A stretch of 62,171 bases of DNA from Rhodanobacteraceae bacterium (lineage in GTDB: Bacteria > Acidobacteriota > Terriglobia > Terriglobales > Acidobacteriaceae). The stretch covers positions 1 through 62,171 of the forward strand of contig JANXWZ010000072.1 in the NCBI GenBank assembly GCA_025350865.1, read 5' to 3'. Made by a program: the position numbers and the translations under genes. This document shows, piece by piece, positions 15,522 through 24,766 of this stretch. Numbering within the stretch: position 1 is the first letter of the stretch; every line of letters starts with the position of its first letter. Under the pieces are notes generated by a model. The model saw only the letters and a list, made by a program, of their open reading frames with translations. It did not search any database and was not told the origin of the DNA.

Positions 15522-16172
15522 TTAGCCAACAGCCCAGTTCCGCTCAAGCGCGCGCATCGTGAGGGCCGTCCGGTTATCTACGCCAGCCTTCCGCATCACG
15601 CGCCCCATGTGCGCTTTCACGGTTCCCTCATCCACTCCAAGGGCCACGGCAATCTGTCGGTTGGGGTGTCCAAGTACAAGAAGACGCAGCACTTCCAACT
15701 CTCGCTTGGTGAAGTTCACGGGGGGAATAGTTGCGACGACCGGTTCCTGCATGCTGTGTTCTAGCAGCCGTGCCATCACTTTTCGTGGCGCCCAGACCGA
15801 ACCGTCGCGCACGACATCGATCGCCATTCGCAACTCTGCTTCACTCGCGGCGCGGCTCAGGTAACCCTTCGCGCCGGCTCCGATGACGCGCTCAATATGC
15901 TCCGGATCCTTCTCCGGGCCCATCACAATGACTGCCAGCCCGGGTCGATGGCGACGGAAGGCCTGCACCAGATCCAGCACTTCACCGTCGGCCGGAGAAT
16001 CCAGCAGCGCCAGCTCCAAACCTTCAATGGCAGAGGATACATTATCCGCCAGCGGCACAATCTCGCACTCTTCTCCGTCGCCGAGAATCGCGCGCAGTCC
16101 CATGATGCGCAACGCATCTGTGGCCATCAGTCCGATCCGGGGCAAGCTCTTGGTGCGAATCGCTTTGGTCAA
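15522..16172 (-). CDS. NarL/LuxR-type response regulator with an atypical receiver
   Basis: 216 aa. The C-terminal LuxR-type helix-turn-helix is clear: FTKRELEVLRLLVLGHPNRQIAVALGVDEGTVKAHMGRVMRKAGVDNRTAL. The N-terminal receiver-like domain keeps a candidate phospho-Asp (LALLDSPADG) and the Lys (GAGAKGYLSR), but the acidic pair is replaced (RIGLMATDALRIMG, where DD is expected) and the Ser/Thr after strand 4 is missing (IVMGPE). It may work without phosphorylation. No sensor kinase is adjacent. The target is unknown. Confidence 0.8.
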   Translation of the reverse strand: MTKAIRTKSLPRIGLMATDALRIMGLRAILGDGEECEIVPLADNVSSAIEGLELALLDSPADGEVLDLVQAFRRHRPGLAVIVMGPEKDPEHIERVIGAGAKGYLSRAASEAELRMAIDVVRDGSVWAPRKVMARLLEHSMQEPVVATIPPVNFTKRELEVLRLLVLGHPNRQIAVALGVDEGTVKAHMGRVMRKAGVDNRTALTMRALERNWAVG

Positions 16173-16243
16173 TGCGCAGCCTCCGCGCTCTATCGTTCGT
16201 CCGGTGCAGCAGAATCACGGCTACCGCGTTCTTTCTAAGCAAG

Positions 16244-16798
16244 CTACAGCTTCGGAAGCACAATTCCCTGCTGATTCTGGTACTTTCCTTTGCGGTCCGC
16301 GTAACTTACTTCGCAGACCTCATCGGACTGGAAGAACAGAATCTGGCACAAACCTTCGTTGGCATAGATGCGCGCGGGCAGCGGAGTGGTATTCGAAATT
16401 TCGAGCGTCACATACCCTTCCCACTCCGGCTCAAACGGCGTCACGTTGACGATGATGCCGCAGCGCGCATAGGTCGACTTGCCGACGCAGATCGTCAGCA
16501 CATCGCGCGGAATTTTGAAGTACTCGATTGACCGAGCCAGCGCAAACGAGTTCGGCGGAACGATCACGCTGTCCGCCTGCACCGAAACGAATGACCGCTC
16601 GTCGAAGGCCTTTGGATCGATGATTGCGCTGTTCACGTTGGTAAAAATCTTGAACTCGTCCGAAACCCTCAGGTCGTAGCCATACGAGGAGAGGCCATAC
16701 GAGATGACGCCTTCCTTCACCTGCTTCTCGCAAAAGGGCGAAATCATCCCATGCTCCACAGCCTGTTGCCTGATCCAGCGGTCGCTCTTGATCGACAT
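16244..16798 (-). CDS. dcd: dCTP deaminase
   Basis: 184 aa, the usual length. [109 protein letters not shown] and the C-terminal [15 protein letters not shown] are characteristic. It converts dCTP to dUTP for dTMP synthesis; the catalytic Glu lies in TPFEPEWEG. Whether it also carries dUTPase activity cannot be told. Cytosolic trimer by family. It stands 71 bases upstream of the response regulator on the same strand. Confidence 0.93.
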   Translation of the reverse strand: MSIKSDRWIRQQAVEHGMISPFCEKQVKEGVISYGLSSYGYDLRVSDEFKIFTNVNSAIIDPKAFDERSFVSVQADSVIVPPNSFALARSIEYFKIPRDVLTICVGKSTYARCGIIVNVTPFEPEWEGYVTLEISNTTPLPARIYANEGLCQILFFQSDEVCEVSYADRKGKYQNQQGIVLPKL

Positions 16799-17055
16799 CG
16801 TTGCCTAGCCCTCTCTTCGATTCCACACTCGGTCCGGAGACCTCAACTGCGCGGAAACGCTACTCTTAACAGCGTAATCGCACATTGACAATCGGTCTTC
16901 CCCTTTCTACCATCGCAAGAAGAACGAAGCTGAGGAAAGCACGGCACATCACTCGCTTTTGTCTCGAAATGTTCGGTTCTGTCCGGAATGTCGAGCCGCT
17001 CGACATTCCCGCCACTCATCGCAAGCGCAACGGATACATACAAAGCGAGGCTCAA

Positions 17056-17325
17056 GTGATCAAGCAGGACCTGATTCAACGTGTCGTGGAGCGTACCGGG
17101 CTCGTCCGAACCAAGGCCGAGGCGGCTGTCGACGCCATCTTCGAAGCCATGAAGCAAAGCCTCGTCGAGGGCGACCGTATCGAACTCCGCGGGTTCGGCG
17201 TCTTCACCGTCAAACCCCGCAAGACCGGAGTTGGCCGCAATCCACGCACCGGAGCCGAAGTCTCGATCGCTCCGGGCAAAGCGGTCCGCTTCAAGCCGGG
17301 CAAGGAGCTCCACGTCCTTGAATAG
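17056..17325 (+). CDS. HU/IHF family DNA-binding protein
   Basis: 89 aa from the GTG at 17056, preceded by GAGG six bases upstream. An open frame goes back to 16885, but those residues do not look like HU. IKQDLIQRVVERTGLVRTKAEAAVDAIFEAMKQSLVEGDRIELRGFGVFTVKPRKTGVGRNPRTGAEVSIAPGKAVRFKPGKEL is the complete HU fold, including the GFGxF block and the beta-arm with its RNPRTG tip that intercalates DNA. It bends and compacts DNA. Whether it is HU or IHF-like cannot be settled from sequence. Confidence 0.92.
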   Translation: MIKQDLIQRVVERTGLVRTKAEAAVDAIFEAMKQSLVEGDRIELRGFGVFTVKPRKTGVGRNPRTGAEVSIAPGKAVRFKPGKELHVLE

Positions 17326-17413
17326 ATTTTCGTAACTCCTTGGGAACAAGCCGCATAGACGGTGCCTTCTCCTCCCCGTTTCCCTATTCCCACTTCCCTG
17401 CTCTTAGGCATAA

Positions 17414-18400
17414 ATGACCTCGCCGAGTCTCTCTAGTCAGCCCGTCCAGACAGCGCCCCGGCGAGTGGAAAGCAGCTTCAAGCGGTTTGGGATTCCTGCG
17501 CTTCTGTTTTTCGTCACCATGTTCTCGACCACAGCGGTCGGCATGCGGTACATGCACAACTTCCGCGTGGGCGCCCCGCCGCTGGCCACTGACGCCGACA
17601 TTCTGCCCCTCGAGTGGGTGATCCAGCACCTCAGCATGCTGGCCACAGGGCTGCCCTTCTCGCTCACGCTCGTGGGAATTCTGCTGACCCACGAGTTCGG
17701 CCACTACTTTGCCTGCCGCTACTACTCCGTCCGCTCGACCCTGCCCTACATGCTGCCCACGCCGTCCCTCAGCGGAACCTTTGGCGCGGTAATTCGCCTC
17801 CAGTCCAGCATCCGATCGCGCGCCGCGCTGCTCATGATCGGTGCGTCCGGGCCCATCGCCGGCTTTGTCGTTGCGCTTGTAACGACGACGCTCGGCCTGT
17901 CCTGGTCCACTTACGCACCCATCCCGCTGGTCCACAAGGTGCAATCGCCGTTGGCAATCCTCGCCATTCATCGCATCCTCGCGCTCTTTAGCGGCTCGAG
18001 CCCGGACATCACTCTGATCGTGCCGCACCCAGTACTCACCGCTAGCTGGATCGGCCTGCTCATCACCGCGCTCAACCTGATCCCAGCCGGCCAGCTTGAC
18101 GGCGGGCACATCCTCTATGCGATCTCGCCGACTGTCCATCGCTGGTCGTCGCGCATTGTTGTGGTCGTACTCTTTGGGCTTGGCTTTTGGTTCTGGGCGG
18201 GCTGGGTGGTGTGGGGAATCGTTCTCCTGATGCCCGGCATGCGCCACCCCAAAGTTCCTGACTCGGAGCCACTCGGCAAGGGTCATCTCGCCCTTATTCC
18301 CATATGCCTCTGCATTCTGCTCGTTGCGGGAACGTTCCAGCCGTTCCAGGGCTACGGCCTGATTCACATCCTCACAAAACTGCCGGGCCGTTACCACTGA
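17414..18400 (+). CDS. Site-2 protease family (M50) membrane metallopeptidase
   Basis: 328 aa with about seven membrane segments. The zinc motif is intact in GILLTHEFGHYFACRYY (HEFGH), and the second motif in NLIPAGQLDGGHIL supplies the Asp ligand. SGTFGAVIRLQSSIRSRAALLMIGASGPIAGFV is the conserved family loop, here with AxGP. M50 proteases cut membrane proteins within the bilayer, typically anti-sigma factors; the substrate is unknown. It is a standard active-looking member, useful for contrast with the degenerate M50-CBS protein at 36094. Preceded by a CT-rich strip with no obvious ribosome site. Confidence 0.88.
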   Translation: MTSPSLSSQPVQTAPRRVESSFKRFGIPALLFFVTMFSTTAVGMRYMHNFRVGAPPLATDADILPLEWVIQHLSMLATGLPFSLTLVGILLTHEFGHYFACRYYSVRSTLPYMLPTPSLSGTFGAVIRLQSSIRSRAALLMIGASGPIAGFVVALVTTTLGLSWSTYAPIPLVHKVQSPLAILAIHRILALFSGSSPDITLIVPHPVLTASWIGLLITALNLIPAGQLDGGHILYAISPTVHRWSSRIVVVVLFGLGFWFWAGWVVWGIVLLMPGMRHPKVPDSEPLGKGHLALIPICLCILLVAGTFQPFQGYGLIHILTKLPGRYH

Positions 18401-18405
18401 AAAAG

Positions 18406-18521
18406 GCGTTACGCGGATACGACGTACAACAGAGATAATGCGGATCAAACCTTGGAGTAATCGCTCTTACTCCAAAGCCCTATCCGTCTTGTCATTTTTA
18501 TCCGTCTTATCCGCGTAACGC
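18406..18521. repeat. Dispersed long inverted repeat (TACGCGGATA family)
   Basis: Perfect 14-base ends: GCGTTACGCGGATA (18406-18419) and TATCCGCGTAACGC (18508-18521), with internal TATCCGTCTT units and an inner hairpin around GGAGTAATCGCTCTTACTCC. It lies between converging genes and could end transcription. Same family as 28220-28325 and 53436-53537, with half copies at 3784 and 58804. Confidence 0.8.
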
Positions 18522-18532
18522 ACTCTCAGGAA

Positions 18533-21103
18533 CTACATCAAATGCACGGCATCCACATCCACCACCAGATTCCGCCTTGGAATCCCGGCCTTTCCCGCCG
18601 CCGCCAGCATCCCGCGCAGCCTGGCTCCGAGCGCACTGCGCCGCTGAGCCTTGAGGATGAAGTGGAAGCGGTAAATCCTCTTGAGCTTTACGATCGGAGC
18701 CGCGGCGGGCCCCAACACCCGCACCTCCGCAGACTTCGTCCGCTCAAACCAACGCCCTAGCTGGGCCGCCCACCCTGCCGCCTCTTCCATCTTTTCGCTC
18801 TGCACAATCACGTTCGCTAGCACGGCAAACGGCGGGTAGTGCAGGCTCCGGCGAAATTGCATCTCTTTGCCCACAAACCCGATGTAGTCATGCGCCGCTG
18901 CAAACTTTACCGCGTAGTGATCGCGATGGTAGGTCTGAAACAGAACCTTACCCGGCAGCTCCCCGCGACCAGCACGCCCGGAGACCTGGGTGAGCAACTG
19001 AAACACCCGCTCCGCTGCCCGAAAATCCGGCATCCCCAGCGCATGATCCGCACCCACCACTCCCACCAGCGTGACGCCATGAATGTCATGACCTTTAGCG
19101 ATCATTTGTGTACCCACAAGCAGGTTGATCTCGCCCGAATGTAAACGCGCCAGCAGCCGTTCCATGTCGAAGCGGCCACGAACGGTATCGCGATCCATCC
19201 GCCCGATGCGCGCATTCGGGAACAGCTCCCGCAGCTTCTCTTCGCCCTGCTGCGACCCCGCACCCAGGAAGTAGAGGTGCTCGCTCTGGCATTTCGGGCA
19301 ATTCTTCGGCACCGTCCGGCGCGACCCGCAGTAGTGGCACTCCAGCCGACAGCCATCGGCGACCCCATCCTCGCTCGTCATGGCCTTGTGGTAGGTCATC
19401 GAGATGGCGCAGTTCTCGCACTCGACCTTCTCGCCGCAGCTGCGGCAGATCACGGTGAATGAATACCCGCGCCGGTTCAGCAACAGCAACACCTGCTCGC
19501 CGCGATCCAGCGTCGCACTGATCTCCGCCGTCAGGCGGCGAGAAAAGACCTCTTCCTTGCCGACGGCCTGAAACTCCTCACGCATGTCGATCAGCTCGAC
19601 CGCCGGCAGAGCCCGCCCCATCACCCGCTGTCGCATCTCGATCAATGCGTATTTCCCGCGCTCCGCATTGGACCAGCTCTCCAGCGAAGGCGTCGCCGAC
19701 CCCAGCACCACCGCGCACTCGGCAAACTTCGCCCTCATAACCGCCACATCGCGGCCGTGATAGCGCGGATTCTCCTCTTGCTTGTAGCTCGAATCGTGTT
19801 CCTCGTCGACGATCACCAGCCCCAGATTCTGCATCGGCGCGAACACCGCCGATCTGGTCCCGACGACCACCCGGGCATCGCCCCGTCGAATCCTGTGCCA
19901 TTGTTCCGCCCGTTCATCCGGCGTCAACCCGGAGTGCAGCAGCGCCACAGCGTCACCAAAGGCCGCATACATCTGGCCCGCCATCGCAGGGGTCAAGCCA
20001 ATCTCCGGCACCAGCAGTAGCGATGTCTTCCCAGCATCGAGCGCCCGCTGCATCGCCGCAAAATACACCGTAGTCTTGCCCGACCCGGTCACCCCAAACA
20101 GCAGATGCGGCTTGAAACCACCCTTCATCATCGCCGCGGCAATCGTGCCGACGGCCTCCATCTGCTCTTCATTCAGCGGATGTTCATGGGCATCTTTCTT
20201 GCCGTCCGTCCGCACCCCACCCAGAGCAAATGTCTCCGCCTCTTCCTCAATCGCCACCAACCCACGCTTCACCAGCGTAGCCAGCGACGACCCCGACACC
20301 CCACGCTCCTTCAGCGCGGCAACCGCCAGCCGCCCGCCGACCGCTGCCAGCTCCGCCATCACCGCCAACTGCTTCTCGTTCAGCCGTGGAAGCCTGTGGG
20401 CCGGCCCTGCCTCCAGGTCCCGCAAGGCTTCAGCCTTGGGTCTCTCCACTTCGGCCGCAAAGTCGGGCTTTAACCCCTGGGGTGTGCTCCCCTCCTCGAC
20501 CAAAACAGCCACGCGGATAGTCCGCCGCGCATCCCGCTCCTCCGCAACAGCCTCGCGCTCCAGCCACTTCTTGCGGACCATCCCCTCCAGGAGCCCCCGA
20601 TTTGCGCCAGTAGCCGACCGCAAAGCCCCAACCTTGGCCGACTCACCATTCTCCAGGTAGTTCAATACCGAGTACTCGCGATTCTGATCCTCCGGCGTCA
20701 ACCTCGACCGCCGCGACGCCCCCTTGGCCGCCCCCTCGTACAAGACCCGCCGCCCCGCCGCCGCGATCCGATACATCCACTGCCGCTTGACCTCCGCAGC
20801 CAGCGGCAACATCCCACGCAGCACCTCGCCCAAAGGAGCGCAGTAGTACTGCGCGATCCACCGCGCCAGCTCCATCTGCCCCGCATCGAGCAGCGGTCTA
20901 GCATCCATCACCGTCTGAACAGGCTTGGCCTCCACCCCCTCAGGCAGGGCATCCTCATGCACCCGCACGACGACACCCATCAGCATCTGCCCGGAAAACG
21001 GCACGATCACACGCGCCCCAACGCAAGGCTCCTGACCATTGACCGCATAGGTAAACGACCGGTCCAGCGGCACAGGCAAGGCGACATCGCAGTAGAGGCT
21101 CAC
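18533..21103 (-). CDS. priA: Primosomal protein N' (replication restart helicase)
   Basis: 856 aa. N-terminal DNA-binding domain (YCDVALPVPLDRSFTYAV, ARVIVPFSGQMLMGVVV), then the helicase core with Walker A LLFGVTGSGKTTVYF, Walker B VIVDEEHDSSYKQE and LGSATPSLES. The zinc-binding Cys set is complete (CRSCGEKVECENCAISM, CHYCGSRR, CPKCQSEHL), and QMIAKGHDIHGVTLVGVVGAD with QVSGRAGRGELPG close the motor. It reloads the replicative helicase at stalled forks. A 130-residue insertion with charged residues sits between the two domains (about residues 160-290). No neighbours in an obvious operon. Confidence 0.95.
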   Translation of the reverse strand: MSLYCDVALPVPLDRSFTYAVNGQEPCVGARVIVPFSGQMLMGVVVRVHEDALPEGVEAKPVQTVMDARPLLDAGQMELARWIAQYYCAPLGEVLRGMLPLAAEVKRQWMYRIAAAGRRVLYEGAAKGASRRSRLTPEDQNREYSVLNYLENGESAKVGALRSATGANRGLLEGMVRKKWLEREAVAEERDARRTIRVAVLVEEGSTPQGLKPDFAAEVERPKAEALRDLEAGPAHRLPRLNEKQLAVMAELAAVGGRLAVAALKERGVSGSSLATLVKRGLVAIEEEAETFALGGVRTDGKKDAHEHPLNEEQMEAVGTIAAAMMKGGFKPHLLFGVTGSGKTTVYFAAMQRALDAGKTSLLLVPEIGLTPAMAGQMYAAFGDAVALLHSGLTPDERAEQWHRIRRGDARVVVGTRSAVFAPMQNLGLVIVDEEHDSSYKQEENPRYHGRDVAVMRAKFAECAVVLGSATPSLESWSNAERGKYALIEMRQRVMGRALPAVELIDMREEFQAVGKEEVFSRRLTAEISATLDRGEQVLLLLNRRGYSFTVICRSCGEKVECENCAISMTYHKAMTSEDGVADGCRLECHYCGSRRTVPKNCPKCQSEHLYFLGAGSQQGEEKLRELFPNARIGRMDRDTVRGRFDMERLLARLHSGEINLLVGTQMIAKGHDIHGVTLVGVVGADHALGMPDFRAAERVFQLLTQVSGRAGRGELPGKVLFQTYHRDHYAVKFAAAHDYIGFVGKEMQFRRSLHYPPFAVLANVIVQSEKMEEAAGWAAQLGRWFERTKSAEVRVLGPAAAPIVKLKRIYRFHFILKAQRRSALGARLRGMLAAAGKAGIPRRNLVVDVDAVHLM

Positions 21104-21150
21104 CCCTCTAGGTTAGACCGTGTCAACAGGATGTGTTACTCCGAGCCTTT

Positions 21151-21966
21151 CTAAAGCCCGAACACGGAGCTTATGTGCGCGAAGTACTCCTCGTTGTCGA
21201 TGCCCGCAAGCTGTGCGGCCCACGCCTTCGCATCCTCGCCAACGAGGTAGCGGAAATGATCGCTGCCGTCGGTTGCAGCGGTGTAGATCGTTTCAGCGGC
21301 CACACTGACGTCGGTGCCGTGCTTGGACACCTCTTCCATCGCCGCGCCGAACTTTGCAACCAGCCCCTGGTATTCCACCAGCGAAGGGTCGTTGTTGAAC
21401 TCGGTCGCGGCGAAGAAATTCGTATAGATGATGCCCGGCTCGATGAGCTTAACGCGTACTCCAATCTCGCGCAGCTCAAATCGCAAGGCTTCCGAGATTC
21501 CTTCCACAGCAAACTTGGTTCCGTTGTACATCGTGCCCAGCGGGTAAGCCATCTTTCCCGCGATTGATCCGACGTTGATCACCACGCCGGACTTATCCCG
21601 ACGCATCAATCGAACCACCTCCTTGGTCGTCGCCAGCAGGCCCACCACGTTGGTTTCGAATTGTTTGCGAATGCTCTCTACCGCAGTCGCCTCCAACAAC
21701 CCGTAGACCCCAAATCCCGCGTTGTTCACCAGCACATCAATGCCGCCAAACTTATCTTCCGCCGCCGCCACGGCCGCCGCAATGGAGGCCTCGTCTATCA
21801 CATCCAATTTTGTCACCAGCACCCGATCAAGCGCCGCCAAGTCCCCACCCGCATCGGGAGAACGCATCGTCGCCACGACGTTCCAACCTTGCTGCTGAAA
21901 CAAAATCGCGGTCGCTTTACCGATCCCCGCAGACGAACCTGTGATGAAAACAGTCTTTGCTGCCAT
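21151..21966 (-). CDS. SDR family oxidoreductase
   Basis: 271 aa from the ATG at 21966, which has GGAGGACACA directly before it. The NAD(P)-binding TGSSAGIG, the structural NNAGFGVYG, and the catalytic Ser/Tyr/Lys set (VGSIAGK, YNGTK) are present. RFELREIGVRVKLIEPGIIYTNF is the usual C-terminal cofactor-stabilising region. It is a classical short-chain dehydrogenase; the substrate is unknown. Divergently transcribed from the membrane protein at 22077. Confidence 0.85.
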   Translation of the reverse strand: MAAKTVFITGSSAGIGKATAILFQQQGWNVVATMRSPDAGGDLAALDRVLVTKLDVIDEASIAAAVAAAEDKFGGIDVLVNNAGFGVYGLLEATAVESIRKQFETNVVGLLATTKEVVRLMRRDKSGVVINVGSIAGKMAYPLGTMYNGTKFAVEGISEALRFELREIGVRVKLIEPGIIYTNFFAATEFNNDPSLVEYQGLVAKFGAAMEEVSKHGTDVSVAAETIYTAATDGSDHFRYLVGEDAKAWAAQLAGIDNEEYFAHISSVFGL

Positions 21967-22076
21967 TGTGTCCTCCGTTGATTTGTTTGGCTTACTCGAA
22001 GTGTAACCATCTTCGGCGCGAATGATTGAACATCTCATCGCTGGAACTAAACTTATACCCGATCCGTACTCCGACC

Positions 22077-22754
22077 ATGACGATTAGTATGTCGTGGCGA
22101 TACCTCGTCGCCTTCGCCGCGCTTACCATTCTTTGCGGCACTTCCCACGAATTCGTCCACCACTTCACCGGCGCAGCTCTCTGCGGGGCCTTCGGCACCA
22201 AGACCTTTAACTCCTTCTCACTCGCCCCCGGCTGTAACGCGAACGTCACCAAGGCCTATTGGGCAGCCATGGCCGGCCCAATGTTCACCTTCGCCCTCAT
22301 GTGGATTGGCTACGCCATGCTGCGCGCATCAATCTCGGCGTCAAAGCGCATGGGGTTTGCCCTGATCTTCGCAAACTTTCCGGTCAACCGCATGTTCTTC
22401 GTCCTGCTCGGTGCAAACGACGAGCAATATGCGAACCGCCTGATGTTTGGCCGCTCGCCCGTCGTATTCTGGCTCACTGCGGTAGCCGTCCTCGCCGTCA
22501 GCCTCCCGCCCGTCATCGAGGCATTCCGACAACTTCAGAACCGTCCAAAGCTCGCATGGTTTGCAGGATTCTTCCTTCTGCCATTTGCTTTCGTCATCCT
22601 CTTTGCGGGGCTGTTCCTCGAGAACTACCTGCTCGACCAGCGCCGCATCCTGGCCAGCCAGATGATCGGCATCCCATACCTCATCCTGGTGGTGGAAGCC
22701 ATCAGCGCCGTATTGTTTGAAGTATTCAAACCCGCCCTGATCGCCGAGCCTTAG
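22077..22754 (+). CDS. Multi-pass membrane protein with an HExxH motif
   Basis: About 225 aa, five or six membrane segments. The first contains GTSHEFVHHFTGA, a zinc-type HExxH (HEFVH). Next comes WAAMAGPMFTFALMW, whose AGP resembles the AxxGP loop of M50 site-2 proteases, and then FANFPVNRMFFVLLGANDE, where an N-x-P is found roughly at the position of the third M50 motif, although LDGG is absent. I infer a very divergent membrane metallopeptidase or a homologue that has lost part of the site. The ATG at 22077 is favoured over a TTG at 22026; the ribosome site is weak. The stop overlaps that of udg by four bases. Confidence 0.6.
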   Translation: MTISMSWRYLVAFAALTILCGTSHEFVHHFTGAALCGAFGTKTFNSFSLAPGCNANVTKAYWAAMAGPMFTFALMWIGYAMLRASISASKRMGFALIFANFPVNRMFFVLLGANDEQYANRLMFGRSPVVFWLTAVAVLAVSLPPVIEAFRQLQNRPKLAWFAGFFLLPFAFVILFAGLFLENYLLDQRRILASQMIGIPYLILVVEAISAVLFEVFKPALIAEP

Positions 22755-23602
22755 CCTTTCCCCTTCAACCCCATCTCCGTCATCACCATCTGCAAATCCT
22801 TCCAGGCATCACCCTTCTTGGTCGGATCCCGCAGCAGGTACGCTGGATGGAAGGTCACCACGCACTTCGCCCCGCGCACCTGATGAAACTGGCCCCGCAG
22901 GCTCGCCAGAGTCTGCTTCACGCCCAGCAGATACGCGGCCGCCGTAGCCCCCAGCGCCACCACCACCTCCGGCTGCACGACATCCATCTGCCGAACCAGA
23001 AATTGCGTGCAGGTGTTCGCCTCCACCGGTTCCGGAGCCCGATTCGCCGGCGGCCGGCACTTCACAATATTGGCCACATAAACGTCTTCGCGCCGCAGTC
23101 CCATCGCCGCAATCATGTTGTTCAGCAACTGGCCGCTCTTGCCGACGAACGGCACTCCCTGCTCATCCTCATCCGCCCCCGGCCCCTCGCCGACGAACAT
23201 CAGCCGCGCATTCGGATCGCCATTGCCAAACACGATCTTCCGCCGCCCGCCATACGCCAGCGGACACCGCGTGCAATCGCCAATATCCGTGCGAATAGCC
23301 TCAAGAGCGGCGTCACGCAACTCCGCCGACACACGCGCCGAAGGCATCGGCGCAAGATCAGTCAACGACACAAGTTTTGCGATATTCAACTCCGTCGGGC
23401 TCAGCGCCTCCAGCACCGAAATCGCCGGTGCCGCCACGTCCACCCGCACTTCTATTGCTGCCGCAACCGGCTCGGCCTCAACAACCGCAGAAAGCTCCAC
23501 CGCTTCCAGGGTCTCATTACGATAAAACTCATGCACGCCCATATCGCGAAAGTATTCGAGATACGCACGAACGTGCCCCACCTTGTCGTCTGCGACCGCC
23601 AT
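22751..23602 (-). CDS. Type-4/5 family uracil-DNA glycosylase
   Basis: 283 aa. CTRCPLAYGGRRKIVFGNGDPNARLMFVGEGPGADEDEQGVPFVGKSGQLLNNMI contains the iron-sulfur Cys pair and the uracil-binding GEGPGxDED. NIVKCRPPANRAPEPVEANTC carries the other cluster cysteines, and VVTFHPAYLLR the catalytic His loop. It removes uracil from DNA. The N-terminal 100 residues (HVRAYLEYFRDMGVHEF, then Ala/Val-rich) are an extension without a recognised domain, seen in many relatives. Followed 32 bases upstream by rpoZ on the same strand. Confidence 0.9.
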   Translation of the reverse strand: MAVADDKVGHVRAYLEYFRDMGVHEFYRNETLEAVELSAVVEAEPVAAAIEVRVDVAAPAISVLEALSPTELNIAKLVSLTDLAPMPSARVSAELRDAALEAIRTDIGDCTRCPLAYGGRRKIVFGNGDPNARLMFVGEGPGADEDEQGVPFVGKSGQLLNNMIAAMGLRREDVYVANIVKCRPPANRAPEPVEANTCTQFLVRQMDVVQPEVVVALGATAAAYLLGVKQTLASLRGQFHQVRGAKCVVTFHPAYLLRDPTKKGDAWKDLQMVMTEMGLKGKG

Positions 23603-23634
23603 CCATCCAGCCTACAGCAGACCCGAGGACAGGT

Positions 23635-23871
23635 TTAGACCAGGCCGAACTTCAACGCCTCGACCCCGACCGTATCCACCGCTGGAGCCACCAACTTGTC
23701 CGGCAGCACAAACGTGACCAGGCCAGCGCGAATCTCATCCTGCGCCACCCGGCACGGCTTCATCGACTTCGAGCTCGAAAGCGGAGGTGCGCCAGACTGC
23801 AACTGCCGCGCACGACGCGCCGCACCTTTTACCAGGCTGTACTTGTTGAACAGAACCTTCTCTGCCGACAT
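23635..23871 (-). CDS. rpoZ: RNA polymerase omega subunit
   Basis: 78 aa from the ATG at 23871 with AGG upstream; the open frame extends further, but that part is not omega. SLVKGAARRARQLQSGAPP and QDEIRAGLVTFVLPDKL match acidobacterial omega proteins (RRARQL and the E.....L... helix). Omega helps assemble RNA polymerase around beta'. The order gmk-rpoZ is the standard one, and they are probably co-transcribed. Confidence 0.82.
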   Translation of the reverse strand: MSAEKVLFNKYSLVKGAARRARQLQSGAPPLSSSKSMKPCRVAQDEIRAGLVTFVLPDKLVAPAVDTVGVEALKFGLV

Positions 23872-24021
23872 ACGTAACCTCCAAATCAAGTTGTGCGTTT
23901 GGTAAGAGCCTACAGTAACCCTGCAATGTTGACTACATCCTAAATAGAGAAATCGGGATTGTATGTCATGTATGACACACACAAAGTCGGGCGTGACCCA
24001 CGCCATACATACTCCACCCGG

Positions 24022-24687
24022 TCACTGCGCCGCCTTGAAGCTTTCCAGCGCATGTACGAGCCGCGGAGACCCCGCGCTTGTCAAACAAGTCGCGGCCAGC
24101 GCAACATCCGCGTCAGGGTCCCCCCGCTCTGTCAGCACAAGCGCCTTCATCTCGCTTACCGCCACATCCAGATCGTCGTTCACGATGGCGTACCTGTACT
24201 CGCGCAAGCGGTCCAGCTCCTTTTGCGCCTCCCGCAGCCGCACCCCGATTACGTCCTCCGACGTCATCTTCTCGGCTTCGCTACGATTCCGCAGGCGCCG
24301 CTCCAGAACCTCCGGCGTAGGCGGCATGATGAAGATCGAAACGGCCTCGGGCCTCTTCTGCATAATCTGCATCGCACCCTGAACATCGATATCCAGCAGC
24401 AAATCCCTTCCTGCCGCCTTGGCATGCGCGAGCGCCGCGACGGCAGTCCCGTAGTAGTTTCCAAACACCTCGGCCCACTCCAGGAACCCACCCGCCGCAA
24501 TCATTCGTTCAAACTCCGCCCGGTTGATGAAGTGGTACTCCCGCCCATCTTCTTCGCTGCCCCGCGGCTGCCGCGTGGTGTACGAGATGGAAAACTCCAG
24601 CCCCTCGACCAGCGACCGCACCTGACTCACCAGCGTCGACTTACCGGAGCCCGAAGGCGCTGAAATGATGAACAAAATTCCTGCCAT
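24022..24687 (-). CDS. gmk: Guanylate kinase
   Basis: 221 aa. GILFIISAPSGSGKSTLVSQV is the Walker A loop, SYTTRQPRGSEEDGREYHFINRAEFE the GMP-binding domain, FLEWAEVFGNYYGT the following block, and DIDVQGAMQIMQKRPEAVSIFIMPP the catalytic core. It phosphorylates GMP to GDP. It usually follows yicC directly; here 700 bases of plus-strand genes separate the two. Confidence 0.95.
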   Translation of the reverse strand: MAGILFIISAPSGSGKSTLVSQVRSLVEGLEFSISYTTRQPRGSEEDGREYHFINRAEFERMIAAGGFLEWAEVFGNYYGTAVAALAHAKAAGRDLLLDIDVQGAMQIMQKRPEAVSIFIMPPTPEVLERRLRNRSEAEKMTSEDVIGVRLREAQKELDRLREYRYAIVNDDLDVAVSEMKALVLTERGDPDADVALAATCLTSAGSPRLVHALESFKAAQ

Positions 24688-24766
24688 AGTGTTTCCCCAA
24701 GTCTAACCCTTCCGCGCCCGCCTGGGCACAGTCGGCGCGCTACACTGGTGCGCTGAGGAACATCGC

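Noticed and set aside
17384..18448. 354-codon minus-strand frame opposite the site-2 protease
   Set aside because: The plus strand carries intact protease motifs and membrane helices; the antisense product is charged and Gly/Arg-rich without a fold.
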